A stretch of 8,923 bases of DNA, taken from positions 1-8,923 of the forward strand of contig JAEEML010000151.1 of the NCBI GenBank assembly GCA_016283195.1, given 5' to 3'. The position numbers were made by a program, and so were the translations under genes. The stretch comes from Deltaproteobacteria bacterium. GTDB lineage: Bacteria; JAEEML01. This document shows positions 1 through 7,732 of this stretch, piece after piece (position 1 is the stretch's first letter; each line of letters opens with the position of its first letter). Under the pieces are notes generated by a model. It was not told where the DNA came from. It searched no databases and saw only the letters and a program-made list of their open reading frames with translations.

Positions 1-558
1 GCGCTCAATGGCATCGTTATAAAACTGCGCTGCCCCGCTATAATCCGCGGCCTTAAAATGAATCTCTCCCAAGCGAAATATAGCCTTGGCCGCCATAGAA
101 TGTTTAGGAAAATAATTTAAAAATTTCAAGTATTTTACTTCAGCGTCATCAAATTCTTGCTTTTCATAAGCATTTTCGGCTTCTTTAATGAGCTTTTGCG
201 GGCGAATACCAACCGGCGGCGGTGCGGGAACAAATTGTTCCTCTTTTGCCTGGGCGCTTTCGGGCGTTAGTTTTACCACAGTCAAATGTTCCGGCGGCCT
301 GGTAGCAGCATGGCTTACCTGCCCAGCCGCTTTTGGGCCGGCAGGTTGCGGATTATCATAAAGCACAGCTATTTTTTTGCTCTCTTTTTCCAACTGGGCA
401 GAAAGTCGCACATAGCTCTTGGAAAGAGCAGCCAGCTGAGTCTCCAAAGCGTCGATTCTTTTTTGTGTAACTTTACTGCTTTGGCAAGCAGTAAGAAACG
501 GCGCGGATAGCAGCATAACAGCCGAGGCAAAAACAGTATTACGGAGCAAAAACGGCAT
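1..558 (-). CDS. CpoB/YbgF-like coiled-coil and TPR lipoprotein (3' end outside window)
   Basis: The 186 visible residues begin with a lipoprotein signal peptide: a hydrophobic core and then the lipobox L22-T23-A24-C25, so the mature protein should be lipid-anchored at Cys25. Residues about 28-60 (VTQKRIDALETQLAALSKSY and onward) look like a short coiled coil. A Pro-rich linker follows, and from about residue 127 there is a TPR-like segment (AENAYEKQEFDDAEVKYLKF, then AKAIFRLGEIHFKAADY) that runs off the window. Signal, coiled coil, linker and C-terminal TPRs is the layout of CpoB/YbgF, the periplasmic Tol-Pal partner that links envelope constriction to peptidoglycan synthesis. E. coli CpoB is soluble whereas this one is a lipoprotein, so the exact role is inferred. 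I chose the ATG at 558 because GGAGG lies 9 bases upstream; an in-frame ATG at 585 lacks a comparable site. No tol or pal gene is visible nearby. Confidence 0.8.
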   Translation of the reverse strand, partial: MPFLLRNTVFASAVMLLSAPFLTACQSSKVTQKRIDALETQLAALSKSYVRLSAQLEKESKKIAVLYDNPQPAGPKAAGQVSHAATRPPEHLTVVKLTPESAQAKEEQFVPAPPPVGIRPQKLIKEAENAYEKQEFDDAEVKYLKFLNYFPKHSMAAKAIFRLGEIHFKAADYSGAAQFYNDAIER

Positions 559-567
559 AGGCCCAAA

Positions 568-572
568 CCTCC
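568..572 (-). promoter_or_regulatory. Ribosome binding site of the TPR lipoprotein gene
   Basis: GGAGG on the minus strand, 9 bases before the ATG at 558. It favours that start over the in-frame ATG at 585, which would add the nine residues MLPKWRFGP. Confidence 0.6.
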
Positions 573-647
573 ACTTTGGCAACATAAACAGCTTTTTAAG
601 AAAAGGCAAAAAAGTGGCACTAGAGCAGGGGGTAAGGAGTGAGAGCT

Positions 648-1466
648 TTATTCGCTAACTATTTTAAAAATAACGGCCTTTTTGTTGCCGGGCGCTAAGG
701 AGGCTTCAAAACGCTGCGGTTGCAAACCAATGAAATAGGAACGTTCGGCCATTACTTTGGAATTATTACGCCGCCAAGAGCTGATATCGCCTTTAGGCTC
801 CACTCTAAGCTCCCCCTTCTCATTTATTTCATAGGCAAATTCCATTGTTTCATCGGCCGTAAAACGCACCTTTAAGGTACCAAAGCTAAGATGAAAGCGC
901 AGAGGCACAGAATTATCCTTAGCCACTTTTTTACCATCGAGAAAAACAGTTGCTGCTTCTGAGAGTCCCAGGCGGACATTGACCGGCTGGCGCTCAATAG
1001 CTTGCGGCTTTGCTTCTTCTGCCTCTTCTGCAGCCGAAGCTGCGGCCTCAGGCTGAGCTGCTAGTGCCGCGCTATTATCGCCGGCTGGCTTTTTGCCGGT
1101 TGCTTCGGTTACCGCTGTTTCTGCGGCCCCGGCCGGGAGAATTCGCATGGAAATAGGGAAAGAGAGAGGCTTATCGGCGACCAGTTCCAGCGGCATTTCC
1201 ACGGGATAATAGCCGGGAGCAGTTATTTTCAGACGATGCTGGCCGTAAGGAATAGTCACATCACGGTAAGGAGAACTACTAGCTTTTAATTCGCCGTCGA
1301 TATAGAGCTTAAAACCTTTAGCCGGCTCTACGGTAACCTCCAGCCGCGGCTTGGTACTGATGGCTTCTTCTTTAAAAAAGGAGCGCAAATTGCTGACATT
1401 ATCGCAAGCACCAAAAGTATTTAAGGCACATATTCCCCAAGTAACAATAAGCCATTTGTGCCTCAT
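648..1466 (-). CDS. PEGA-domain probable lipoprotein
   Basis: This 272-residue protein has a short signal peptide ending in F18-G19-A20-C21, a lipobox with an atypical Phe at -3, so lipidation is likely but not certain. Residues about 42-110 form a clear PEGA domain: LYIDGELKASSSPYRDVTIP, then YGQHRLKITAPGYYPVE. An Ala/Glu-rich low-complexity linker (about 111-158) leads to a second, more diverged PEGA-like repeat (about 161-224, with VFLDGKKVAKDNSVPLRFHL and FGTLKVRFTA). A tail of about 45 residues follows that I do not recognise. PEGA domains are small beta-sandwich modules of surface or periplasmic proteins; no enzyme activity is expected. GAGGAG lies 6-7 bases before the ATG. The gene starts 18 bases after the valS stop, so cotranscription is likely, and a TPR lipoprotein gene follows 89 bases downstream. 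Its specific function is unknown. Confidence 0.85.
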   Translation of the reverse strand: MRHKWLIVTWGICALNTFGACDNVSNLRSFFKEEAISTKPRLEVTVEPAKGFKLYIDGELKASSSPYRDVTIPYGQHRLKITAPGYYPVEMPLELVADKPLSFPISMRILPAGAAETAVTEATGKKPAGDNSAALAAQPEAAASAAEEAEEAKPQAIERQPVNVRLGLSEAATVFLDGKKVAKDNSVPLRFHLSFGTLKVRFTADETMEFAYEINEKGELRVEPKGDISSWRRNNSKVMAERSYFIGLQPQRFEASLAPGNKKAVIFKIVSE

Positions 1467-1484
1467 AATTAACTCCTCAAAATA

Positions 1485-4265
1485 TTAGGCCAGTTCGTTA
1501 AGGCGCTTTAAACTGGCCTCTAAGCCCTTTTTCATCTCCAGGGCCTCAGCCAATTTAGTCTCTTCGGCCGCTACCACCTCGGCCGGGGCGCGGTCTTTAA
1601 AAGAGGGATTACTGAGCTTGCCATTAAAGCGGGCGATATCCTTTTCCAATTTAGTTAGCTCTTTATCTACTTTGGCCTTTTCGGCCTCCACATTGATAAG
1701 GCCGGCCAGTGAAACGGAAATTTCGCCGCAATTTACCACAATGGCCAGGTTGCCGGATTCGTGGTGCAGTTCATCTACAAAGGTCACATCGGCATTAGAA
1801 AGGCGCATAATGGAGCTCACCTGCTCATTAAGAGCTGCGGCCAGGTTGGCCTTAGAGAGGCGCACTTTGGCACTTAGGCGCACTTTGGGCGAGATGGTAT
1901 AATCGGAGCGCACAGCGCGAATAGCGGTCACAATTTGCATTAGAGCGCCGAATTGCTCCTCAGCCGCGCTGTCGATAAGATGCTCAGCGGCCACCGGATA
2001 GGGGCTAATCATGATGGATTCCGGCATATCGGCACGGCGCGGAATATTCTGCCAGAGTTCCTCAGTGATAAAGGGCATAATGGGGTGCAAGGTGCGAAGA
2101 GCCGTTTCCACCACATAATAGAGCGTATCCTGAGCATTTTTAAAGGCTTCCGGATCGGCGGCTTCACCGGCTTGAATCACCGGCTTAATAGTCTCTACAT
2201 ACCAGTCGCAAAGCTCATTCCAGATAAACTGGTAAATAGCCATGGTCACTTCGCTAATCTTTACCTCGTCCATGCCGGCGGCCACCACTTTGAGCATATT
2301 ACTTAGGCGCGAGAGGATCCACTTGGCCGGGAGGGTCTTTGGCTCCGGCGCACTGGTAACCGGGGTATAATTTTCGCCCAGAGTATTGAGCAAGAATCTG
2401 GTTAATTGCCAAATTTTATTGCCAAATTTCCTATAGCCTTCAATGCGCTTGATGGAGAGGTGAATATCTTTGGTCTGCGCCGTATAGGCGGCCAAAGTAA
2501 AGCGCATGGCATCGGCACCGCAGGCGGGGATACCCTCGGGGAAGAGCTGCTCCTGAGCCGCTTTGGCCCGTTTTAGCTCAGCCGGCGGCAAGTTATAGCC
2601 TTCCAGTTTGTGGTAGAGATTATCCAAATCAGAGCCATCGATAACATCCAGCGGATCGATGACATTGCCCGTGGCTTTAGACATCTTTTTGCCGCGCTCA
2701 TCACGCACCATGGCATGCAAGAGCACCTGTTTAAAGGGCACATCGCCCATAAAATGGATGCCCATCATCATCATGCGGGCCACCCAAAAAAAGAGAATAT
2801 CGTAGCCGGTCTCCAAAACGGAGGTGGGGTAAAAAGTCTTTAAAAGCTGCGTATTTTCCGGCCAGCCCAGAGTTGAGAAGGGCCAAAGAGCCGAAGAGAA
2901 CCAGGTATCGAGCACATCTTCGTCCTGGTGCAGATTGTGCGAGCCGCAGTGTTTACAGGCAGTCGGCGCCTCCACGGCTACTGTCTCTTTGTGGCAGTCA
3001 TCGCAATACCAGGCGGGGATGCGGTGGCCCCACCAGAGCTGGCGGGAGATGCACCAGGGCTGGATATTTTCCAGCCAGTGATAGTAAGTTTTTACCCACT
3101 CGGCGGGGATAATCTCGGTTTTACCCTCCTCTACCGCCTTTAAAGCCTCTCTCGCCAGCGATTCGGTATTGACAAACCACTGGGTGCTGATCATCGGCTC
3201 CACCACTGTCTTGGGGTGACGCTGACAGCGGCCCGGCGCATAGATGTGCTCTTTGCTGCCGCGGGCGAGGCCACGGGCTTCGAGCTCATCTTTCACTCTT
3301 TGCCGCGCTTTAACAGTGGTGAGACCGGCAAAATCGCCGCACTCTTCATTGAGAGTGCCATCAGGGTTTAAGATGTTGATAAATTCCAGATTATTGCGCT
3401 TACCGCAGGCAAAATCGTTGGGATCGTGGGCCGGAGTCACTTTAACGGCGCCGGTTCCAAGCTCCATATCGGCCAGTTCCGGGTCGGCAATAATGGGAAT
3501 CTGCCGCTTTAAGAAGGGATGCTGCACCAATTTACCAATCATGGCTTTATAGCGCTCATCATCGGGGTGCACGCAAACTGCTGTATCGCCAAAAATAGTC
3601 TCCGGGCGGGTGGTAGCCACCACTATCTCGCCGCTACCATCAACTAATTGGTAAGCAAAAGACCAAAGTTCGCCCTTCTCCGGCTCTTCTCTATCCACTT
3701 CCAAATCGGAAAGAGCGCTTTGGCAGGAGGTACACCAGTTGATAAGACGAGTATCGCGGAAAATAAGCCCCTCTTCATAGAGCTTAACAAAGACTTCACG
3801 CACGGCGCGGCTTAGGCCCTCGTCCATGGTAAAGCGCTCCCGCTCCCAATCCACCGAGGCTCCCAGGCGCTTTTGCTGCTCTTTAATGCGATTGCCGTAT
3901 TTTTTCTTCCACTCCCACACTCTTTCCACAAATTTTTCGCGGCCGATTTCGTGGCGGTTTGTCCCCTCTTTGGCTAGTTGGCGCTCCACCACCATCTGGG
4001 TGGCAATACCGGCATGATCAGTACCGGGCAGCCAGAGAGTGTTATAGCCGCACATTCTCTTATAGCGGATCAAAAGGTCCTGAATAGTGAGCGTAAGGGC
4101 ATGGCCCATGTGCAAAGCGCCGGTGACATTGGGCGGCGGAATCACAATACAATACGGCGGCTTATCGGATTTTTCCTCGGCGTGAAAATAGCCTTTTTCT
4201 TCCCAGAATTTATACCATTTATCTTCTATTTGTGCCGGTTCAAAAGCAGAGGCTAGAGGGCTCAT
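1485..4265 (-). CDS. valS: Valyl-tRNA synthetase
   Basis: A 926-residue cytoplasmic class I aminoacyl-tRNA synthetase that charges tRNA-Val with valine. The HIGH-type signature is H52-M-G-H55 within PPPNVTGALHMGH, followed by WLPGTDHAGIATQ (78-90). The CP1 editing domain, which clears mischarged Thr-tRNA, shows TTRPETIFGD (218-227) and GTGAVKVTPAHDPND (270-284). Two CxxC pairs (C421/C424 and C437/C440) suggest a zinc knuckle, as in many bacterial ValRS. DTWFSS (453-458) is present, and the KMSKS loop reads K527-M-S-K530-A, with Ala in place of the last Ser. The anticodon-binding region spans about 640-790, and residues from about 858 form the charged C-terminal coiled-coil arm typical of ValRS. 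Length and motif order are complete. The start is ATG with a weak AAGGAA site (4273-4278) 7 bases upstream. I see no convincing promoter or T-box in the 62-base gap before it. Confidence 0.99.
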   Translation of the reverse strand: MSPLASAFEPAQIEDKWYKFWEEKGYFHAEEKSDKPPYCIVIPPPNVTGALHMGHALTLTIQDLLIRYKRMCGYNTLWLPGTDHAGIATQMVVERQLAKEGTNRHEIGREKFVERVWEWKKKYGNRIKEQQKRLGASVDWERERFTMDEGLSRAVREVFVKLYEEGLIFRDTRLINWCTSCQSALSDLEVDREEPEKGELWSFAYQLVDGSGEIVVATTRPETIFGDTAVCVHPDDERYKAMIGKLVQHPFLKRQIPIIADPELADMELGTGAVKVTPAHDPNDFACGKRNNLEFINILNPDGTLNEECGDFAGLTTVKARQRVKDELEARGLARGSKEHIYAPGRCQRHPKTVVEPMISTQWFVNTESLAREALKAVEEGKTEIIPAEWVKTYYHWLENIQPWCISRQLWWGHRIPAWYCDDCHKETVAVEAPTACKHCGSHNLHQDEDVLDTWFSSALWPFSTLGWPENTQLLKTFYPTSVLETGYDILFFWVARMMMMGIHFMGDVPFKQVLLHAMVRDERGKKMSKATGNVIDPLDVIDGSDLDNLYHKLEGYNLPPAELKRAKAAQEQLFPEGIPACGADAMRFTLAAYTAQTKDIHLSIKRIEGYRKFGNKIWQLTRFLLNTLGENYTPVTSAPEPKTLPAKWILSRLSNMLKVVAAGMDEVKISEVTMAIYQFIWNELCDWYVETIKPVIQAGEAADPEAFKNAQDTLYYVVETALRTLHPIMPFITEELWQNIPRRADMPESIMISPYPVAAEHLIDSAAEEQFGALMQIVTAIRAVRSDYTISPKVRLSAKVRLSKANLAAALNEQVSSIMRLSNADVTFVDELHHESGNLAIVVNCGEISVSLAGLINVEAEKAKVDKELTKLEKDIARFNGKLSNPSFKDRAPAEVVAAEETKLAEALEMKKGLEASLKRLNELA

Positions 4266-4327
4266 AATAATATTCCTTATAATGTTTTAATAAATACTAT
4301 AGAACATGAGGGCGGGATTAAAAGCGA

Positions 4328-5926
4328 TTAGGCGTTGTTTTTCTTAATAAGTTCGGCCACATGCTCTTTAATAATCACTTCGGCCAGCTGCGGCACCACT
4401 TCCCAGGCGATGCGCTCGATAATTTCGCGTGCTTCGGCCGAGAGAGCGGCGTGGGTAACTCCGGGAGCAATCTCTTTTTCCGCTTTAGCCACAACTTGTT
4501 CTTCGGCTTTGGCCACTATATCAGCTACTGGAGCGGGAGCCGGGGCCGGCTCTTCTTTGGCTATAACCGGCTCAGCTACAGGTGTCACAGAAACTACAGG
4601 TGTTACCGGAGCAACTGGGGCAACAGGCGCCACCGGAGCTACTGGAATAACCGGAGCGGGCTTTTCTACCACTGGGGCAACAGGTACTACCGGAGCTACC
4701 GGGGCAACAGGGGCTACAGGAGCAACAGGAGCAACTGGCACAACCGGAGCCGGTTTTTCTACCACTGGGGCCACAGGTACTACCGGAGCTACCGGGGCAA
4801 CAGGGGCTACAGGAGCAACAGGAGCAACAGGCACAACCGGAGCCGGTTTTTCTACCACTGGGGCCACAGGTACTACCGGAGTCACCGGAGCGACAGGGGC
4901 AACAGGCACAACCGGAGCTACTGGAATAACCGGAGCCGGCTTTTCCACTACAGGGGCTACAGGATGCACAGGAGTAACCGGTACAACCGGGACTACCGGA
5001 GTCACAGGCACTACCGGAGCCGGCTTTTCAGCTACAGGAGCCACCGGGTTGACAGGGGCTACAGGATGCACAGGAGTAACCGGTACAACCGGGCGCACCA
5101 CTTGTGGTGGCACCGGCGGTGGTGTAAAGGTGCTACCAGGCGGAGTAACCGGACGCAACTGCGGCGGCACCGGCGGCAAGAAAGAAGGCCGCGGCGGCAC
5201 CGGCGGCACATGATCACCGGCCTGAGCAGCTGGAGGAATGGGTCTTAATAACGGCATACCGTTGGGGCCAACAGCTTGCGGCGCTACTGGATGAACAGGC
5301 AGTAACGGCTTGGGAGCTACAGGTGCTACAGGAGCTACAGGTGTGGCCACAGGAGCAACAGGTGCCACAGGAGCTACAGGTGCTACAGGAGCTACAGGTG
5401 TGGCCACAGGTGCTACAGGTGCCACAGGAGCTACAGGTGCCACAGGTGCTACAGGTGCGGCAACAGGTGCTACAGGTGCCACAGGTGCTACAGGTGCCAC
5501 AGGTGCTACAGGTGCTACAGGTGCTACAGGTGCGGCAACAGGTGCTACATTCTGGGCATTACCACTCACAGCATTTTGCACAACCTCGAGAAGTGTCTTA
5601 GTCTCAAAAGGTTTCTCAACGTGCAAAGATACACCGGCAGCCGCCGCTTTACCTTCATCATAAGCCTCAAATTTGCTGTTCATTAAAACAACAGGAATTG
5701 CCGCAAGAGCGGCATCGGCCTTAGCCGCAGCAGCCACGTCATAGCCGTTCATATCGGGCATACCGACATCAATAAGCATAACATCAGGCATTATTTCCTT
5801 GGCTTTGGCCAGAGCGTCATTACCGCTTCCGGTGGCCACAACCTGAAAATCTTCGGTGGCAAAGGTTATCTCTACTACTTTTTGCATAGTCACGCTGTCA
5901 TCAGCAAGCAAAAGCTTATGGGCCAT
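4328..5926 (-). CDS. Response regulator with very long Pro-Val-Ala repeat linker and conserved C-terminal helix
   Basis: This 532-residue protein starts with a CheY-like receiver (about 1-122): acidic pair D9-D10, predicted phosphoacceptor D53 ([14 protein letters not shown]) and conserved K105-P106. The switch Thr (CheY T87) aligns with Asn83. Residues 128-206 are almost pure PVA repeats, 207-288 are Pro-rich and include a PPP, and about 289-448 carry five EKPAP-containing blocks. After a charged stretch, residues 496-532 form an amphipathic segment ([20 protein letters not shown]) resembling the C-terminus of deltaproteobacterial regulators that share this receiver. There is no DNA-binding or enzymatic output domain, so a protein-protein or scaffolding output is inferred. 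I placed the start at the ATG at 5926, which has a strong GGGAGGA site and opens directly on [11 protein letters not shown]; the longer version from 5989 adds 21 unrelated residues that overlap a possible promoter. The partner kinase is unknown. Confidence 0.88.
   Translation of the reverse strand: MAHKLLLADDSVTMQKVVEITFATEDFQVVATGSGNDALAKAKEIMPDVMLIDVGMPDMNGYDVAAAAKADAALAAIPVVLMNSKFEAYDEGKAAAAGVSLHVEKPFETKTLLEVVQNAVSGNAQNVAPVAAPVAPVAPVAPVAPVAPVAPVAPVAAPVAPVAPVAPVAPVAPVATPVAPVAPVAPVAPVAPVATPVAPVAPVAPKPLLPVHPVAPQAVGPNGMPLLRPIPPAAQAGDHVPPVPPRPSFLPPVPPQLRPVTPPGSTFTPPPVPPQVVRPVVPVTPVHPVAPVNPVAPVAEKPAPVVPVTPVVPVVPVTPVHPVAPVVEKPAPVIPVAPVVPVAPVAPVTPVVPVAPVVEKPAPVVPVAPVAPVAPVAPVAPVVPVAPVVEKPAPVVPVAPVAPVAPVAPVAPVVPVAPVVEKPAPVIPVAPVAPVAPVAPVTPVVSVTPVAEPVIAKEEPAPAPAPVADIVAKAEEQVVAKAEKEIAPGVTHAALSAEAREIIERIAWEVVPQLAEVIIKEHVAELIKKNNA
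4581..5060 (-). repeat. Higher-order 93-bp tandem repeat (31-residue EKPAP/PVAP units)
   Basis: Within the response regulator gene the codons around EKPAP recur with anchors near 4668, 4761, 4854, 4947 and 5031, giving spacings of 93, 93, 93 and 84 bases. By eye the copies at 4661-4753 and 4754-4846 differ at only three of 93 positions, suggesting recent duplication. Each unit is itself made of 9-bp Pro-Val-Ala/Thr steps, so the array is nested. All spacings are multiples of three, so gain or loss of units keeps the frame. Confidence 0.9.
5309..5545 (-). repeat. 9-bp tandem repeat coding for (Pro-Val-Ala)n
   Basis: About 237 bases of near-identical 9-bp units (GCACCTGTA-type on the coding strand) encode residues 128-206 of the response regulator. 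Extra Ala or Thr codons interrupt the array (GTGTGGCC or GTGCGGCA as read on the plus strand) at about 5341, 5398, 5455 and 5530. The spacings of 57, 57 and 75 bases give a superimposed 19-residue period with one longer unit. The uniform codons point to slippage or unequal recombination rather than old divergence. Confidence 0.93.
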
Positions 5927-5931
5927 AAATA

Positions 5932-5938
5932 TCCTCCC
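5932..5938 (-). promoter_or_regulatory. Ribosome binding site fixing the response regulator start
   Basis: GGGAGGA on the minus strand lies 5 bases before the ATG at 5926. The match to the anti-Shine-Dalgarno sequence is strong and the spacing normal. It supports starting at MAHKLL rather than at the upstream in-frame ATG at 5989. Confidence 0.8.
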
Positions 5939-5980
5939 TAAAACAAAACCAGAGCTAGATAGCCCACCTTGGGCGAAAGC

Positions 5981-6009
5981 ACAATACAACGGAAGAATGG
6001 GAAAGGCAA
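5981..6009 (-). promoter_or_regulatory. Candidate sigma-70-type promoter for the response regulator
   Basis: TTGCCT (6004-6009) and TATTGT (5981-5986) are separated by 17 bases, each matching four of six consensus positions. The predicted transcript would begin near 5974, leaving a leader of about 48 bases. It lies in the 112-base gap after rseP. The match is moderate and could be chance. Confidence 0.35.
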
Positions 6010-6038
6010 CTTTGAAATTCCATAATTAGCAAATATTT

Positions 6039-7718
6039 TTACCTGATAAAGTAGCGAATCACATCATTCTTAAAAGCAACAAACATCAAAAGCATGAGCA
6101 AGAGCAAACCTACAAGCTGTATATAGTGCTTTACCTTTGGCGGAATAGGCCGGCGAATAACGCTTTCCACGATCACCCCGGCCAAATGGCCACCATCGAG
6201 CGGCGGCACCGGTAAAAGGTTCAAAAGACCAATATTTATAGATATATAAGCCATAATGCTCACAAAATAAGCCAGCCCATGTTCAGCCGCTTCGCCGGCT
6301 ATATAAAAGAGCATAATGGGGCCGCCCATGGTATCAAGAGGCAAGCGGCCGGTAAAAAGATGAGAAAGCGCTTTGGCCGTCAGGGCAATATCGCTCCACA
6401 CTTTTTGTAAAGCCAAGTTAATACTTTTGAAAAATCCATAATTTATAGTAACCATATCGGAATCAAGGAGTACAGTATAATTATAAGCGCCAAATTGATT
6501 TTGCTCCTGCTGCTTTTGGGGATTGGCCAGATAATCGGGTTCTATGCGCTTTAAGTTATATTCCAAAACCTTTACTTCTTGCCCGCGCAAAACAGTTATA
6601 TGCAACAAACGCTCGGTGGTTACATCGACTGATGGCAGATCTATTTCCCAAAATCCTATTTCTTGATCGTCAAATTTTAAAAGGCGATCCCCAGCTAAAA
6701 GGCCCATGGCGTGAGCAGGATTTTCACCTTCGTCAACACGAGAAATGGTAACGTTGGCGAGGCCAAGACCAAGATAACCGCGCGCCGGCTCGGCACTGCT
6801 GTAATATGCTGCCGGATAGCCGGCCGGAAGCTCACTGGCCGCATCGAGCGCTATCAGAAAATCGCTACTGCCATCTCCCTCAGCCGTTTCCCTTGAAATA
6901 GCCAGTTCAAAATGAGTGCCCTGCTCTTTTTGCAAAAAAGAGCGCAGTTCATACCAAGTGGAGATTTCTACTCCATTAACCGCTTTTATTATATCGCCGG
7001 TTTTTACTCCGGCCAGAGCCGCCGGCGCTGCCTGGTCGGTAATAGCCACCATGGCTTTTTGTTTGGCCAGCGATATACCGAGCATTCGTTTTTGGGTTAC
7101 ATCGCCAAAAATATCTTTATTTTCAGTCACATTAGGCGTGATATCCAAAACCAAATTTTCTGTGCCGCGTTTAATACTCACCGCCACACTGCCGCTGGTG
7201 CCGTCCAAAATCTCGCCTATATCGCTAAAAGCTTTAACTTCCTGACCATTTATGGCTGTAATGGTATCGCCGGGCAAAATACCGGCCACCGCCGCCGGAG
7301 AAGCTGCTTTTACATAACCGATAGTAGGCGCCCCAACTTCATGGCTACCGGCAAAGACAAAAAAGTAGAGAATAATGGGCAAAATGAGGTTGGAACAGGG
7401 ACCGGCTGCCAGCACTAAAGCCCTTTTCCATGGCGCCTGGGCATTAAATGAGCGCGGCAAATCTTCGGGAGCCACTTCGCCGTCGCCCTCCCCCACCATG
7501 GCGCAGTAACCACCGAGCGGAATCCAGGAGAGGCAATATTCGGTCTCACCAAAGGTAATGCCCACCATTTTGGGCGGAAAGCCAAGAGAGAATTGCGTCA
7601 CTTTAATATTAAAGGCTTTGGCCATTAAAAAATGGCCCAGCTCGTGAATAAAGACAATAACTCCCAAAAGAACTATAAAGGCCAGAAGCATTGTCAAACC
7701 ATTTATGAGAGTTGCCAC
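6039..7718 (-). CDS. rseP: RseP-type site-2 protease (M50 membrane zinc metalloprotease) with three PDZ-like domains
   Basis: A 559-residue inner-membrane intramembrane protease. The N-terminal membrane segment holds the zinc motif H25-E-L-G-H29, followed by the family's FSLGFPP and W-I-P-L-G-G-Y elements. A second membrane segment lies at about 100-123. The C-terminal part has a hydrophobic segment around 477-502, the third zinc ligand in LLPVPPLDGGH (Asp508), and a last hydrophobic segment near 532-548. Between them are three PDZ-like units, at about 131-195 (GILPGDTITAINGQEV), 212-290 (GVKTGDIIKAVNGVEI) and 315-392 (GLLAGDRLLKFDDQEI). E. coli RseP has two PDZ domains in about 450 residues, so this form is enlarged. 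In known systems RseP cleaves anti-sigma factors or remnant signal peptides; the substrate here is unknown. The start is GTG, chosen for GAGGAG 6 bases upstream; ATG at codon 10 has no such site and would cut into the first membrane helix. Confidence 0.95.
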   Translation of the reverse strand: MATLINGLTMLLAFIVLLGVIVFIHELGHFLMAKAFNIKVTQFSLGFPPKMVGITFGETEYCLSWIPLGGYCAMVGEGDGEVAPEDLPRSFNAQAPWKRALVLAAGPCSNLILPIILYFFVFAGSHEVGAPTIGYVKAASPAAVAGILPGDTITAINGQEVKAFSDIGEILDGTSGSVAVSIKRGTENLVLDITPNVTENKDIFGDVTQKRMLGISLAKQKAMVAITDQAAPAALAGVKTGDIIKAVNGVEISTWYELRSFLQKEQGTHFELAISRETAEGDGSSDFLIALDAASELPAGYPAAYYSSAEPARGYLGLGLANVTISRVDEGENPAHAMGLLAGDRLLKFDDQEIGFWEIDLPSVDVTTERLLHITVLRGQEVKVLEYNLKRIEPDYLANPQKQQEQNQFGAYNYTVLLDSDMVTINYGFFKSINLALQKVWSDIALTAKALSHLFTGRLPLDTMGGPIMLFYIAGEAAEHGLAYFVSIMAYISINIGLLNLLPVPPLDGGHLAGVIVESVIRRPIPPKVKHYIQLVGLLLLMLLMFVAFKNDVIRYFIR

Positions 7719-7724
7719 TTATAT

Positions 7725-7730
7725 CTCCTC
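7725..7730 (-). promoter_or_regulatory. Ribosome binding site supporting the GTG start of rseP
   Basis: GAGGAG on the minus strand, 6 bases before the GTG at 7718. It supports this non-ATG start over the internal ATG at 7691. Confidence 0.7.
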
Positions 7731-7732
7731 TA

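Noticed and set aside
559-585. Upstream in-frame ATG at 585 for the TPR lipoprotein
   Set aside because: No clear ribosome site precedes it, whereas the ATG at 558 has GGAGG 9 bases upstream. The extra Lys/Arg would suit a signal peptide, so it is not fully excluded.
369-620. Minus-strand open frame of 83 codons over the TPR lipoprotein
   Set aside because: It is a different frame from the lipoprotein signal, lipobox and TPR segment and shows no family features.
600-647. Possible terminator before the T run in the gap between the PEGA and TPR genes
   Set aside because: The only stem next to the T run (AGT/ACT) is three pairs long.
2675-2685. KMSKA instead of KMSKS in ValRS as a possible defect
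   Set aside because: The catalytic second Lys is retained and the last position varies naturally among class I synthetases; all other motifs are intact.
4581-5545. Dense repeats resembling a CRISPR array
   Set aside because: The units are contiguous, 9 bp, in frame and coding, with no unique spacers.
4335-5663. Long plus-strand open frames encoding Gly-Ala-Thr repeats that look like a collagen-like Gly-X-Y protein
   Set aside because: They are the exact antisense of the Pro-Val-Ala codons; a 9-bp repeat without stops leaves several frames open. The minus-strand frame has a receiver domain, a strong ribosome site and a conserved C-terminus, so it is the real gene.
5927-5989. Upstream ATG at 5989 extending the response regulator by 21 residues
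   Set aside because: The extension is not part of a receiver fold, has no good ribosome site and overlaps a promoter candidate, while the ATG at 5926 has GGGAGGA.
6912-7418. Plus-strand open frame of 168 codons opposite rseP
   Set aside because: It lies wholly antisense to well-conserved RseP sequence and shows no recognisable domain.
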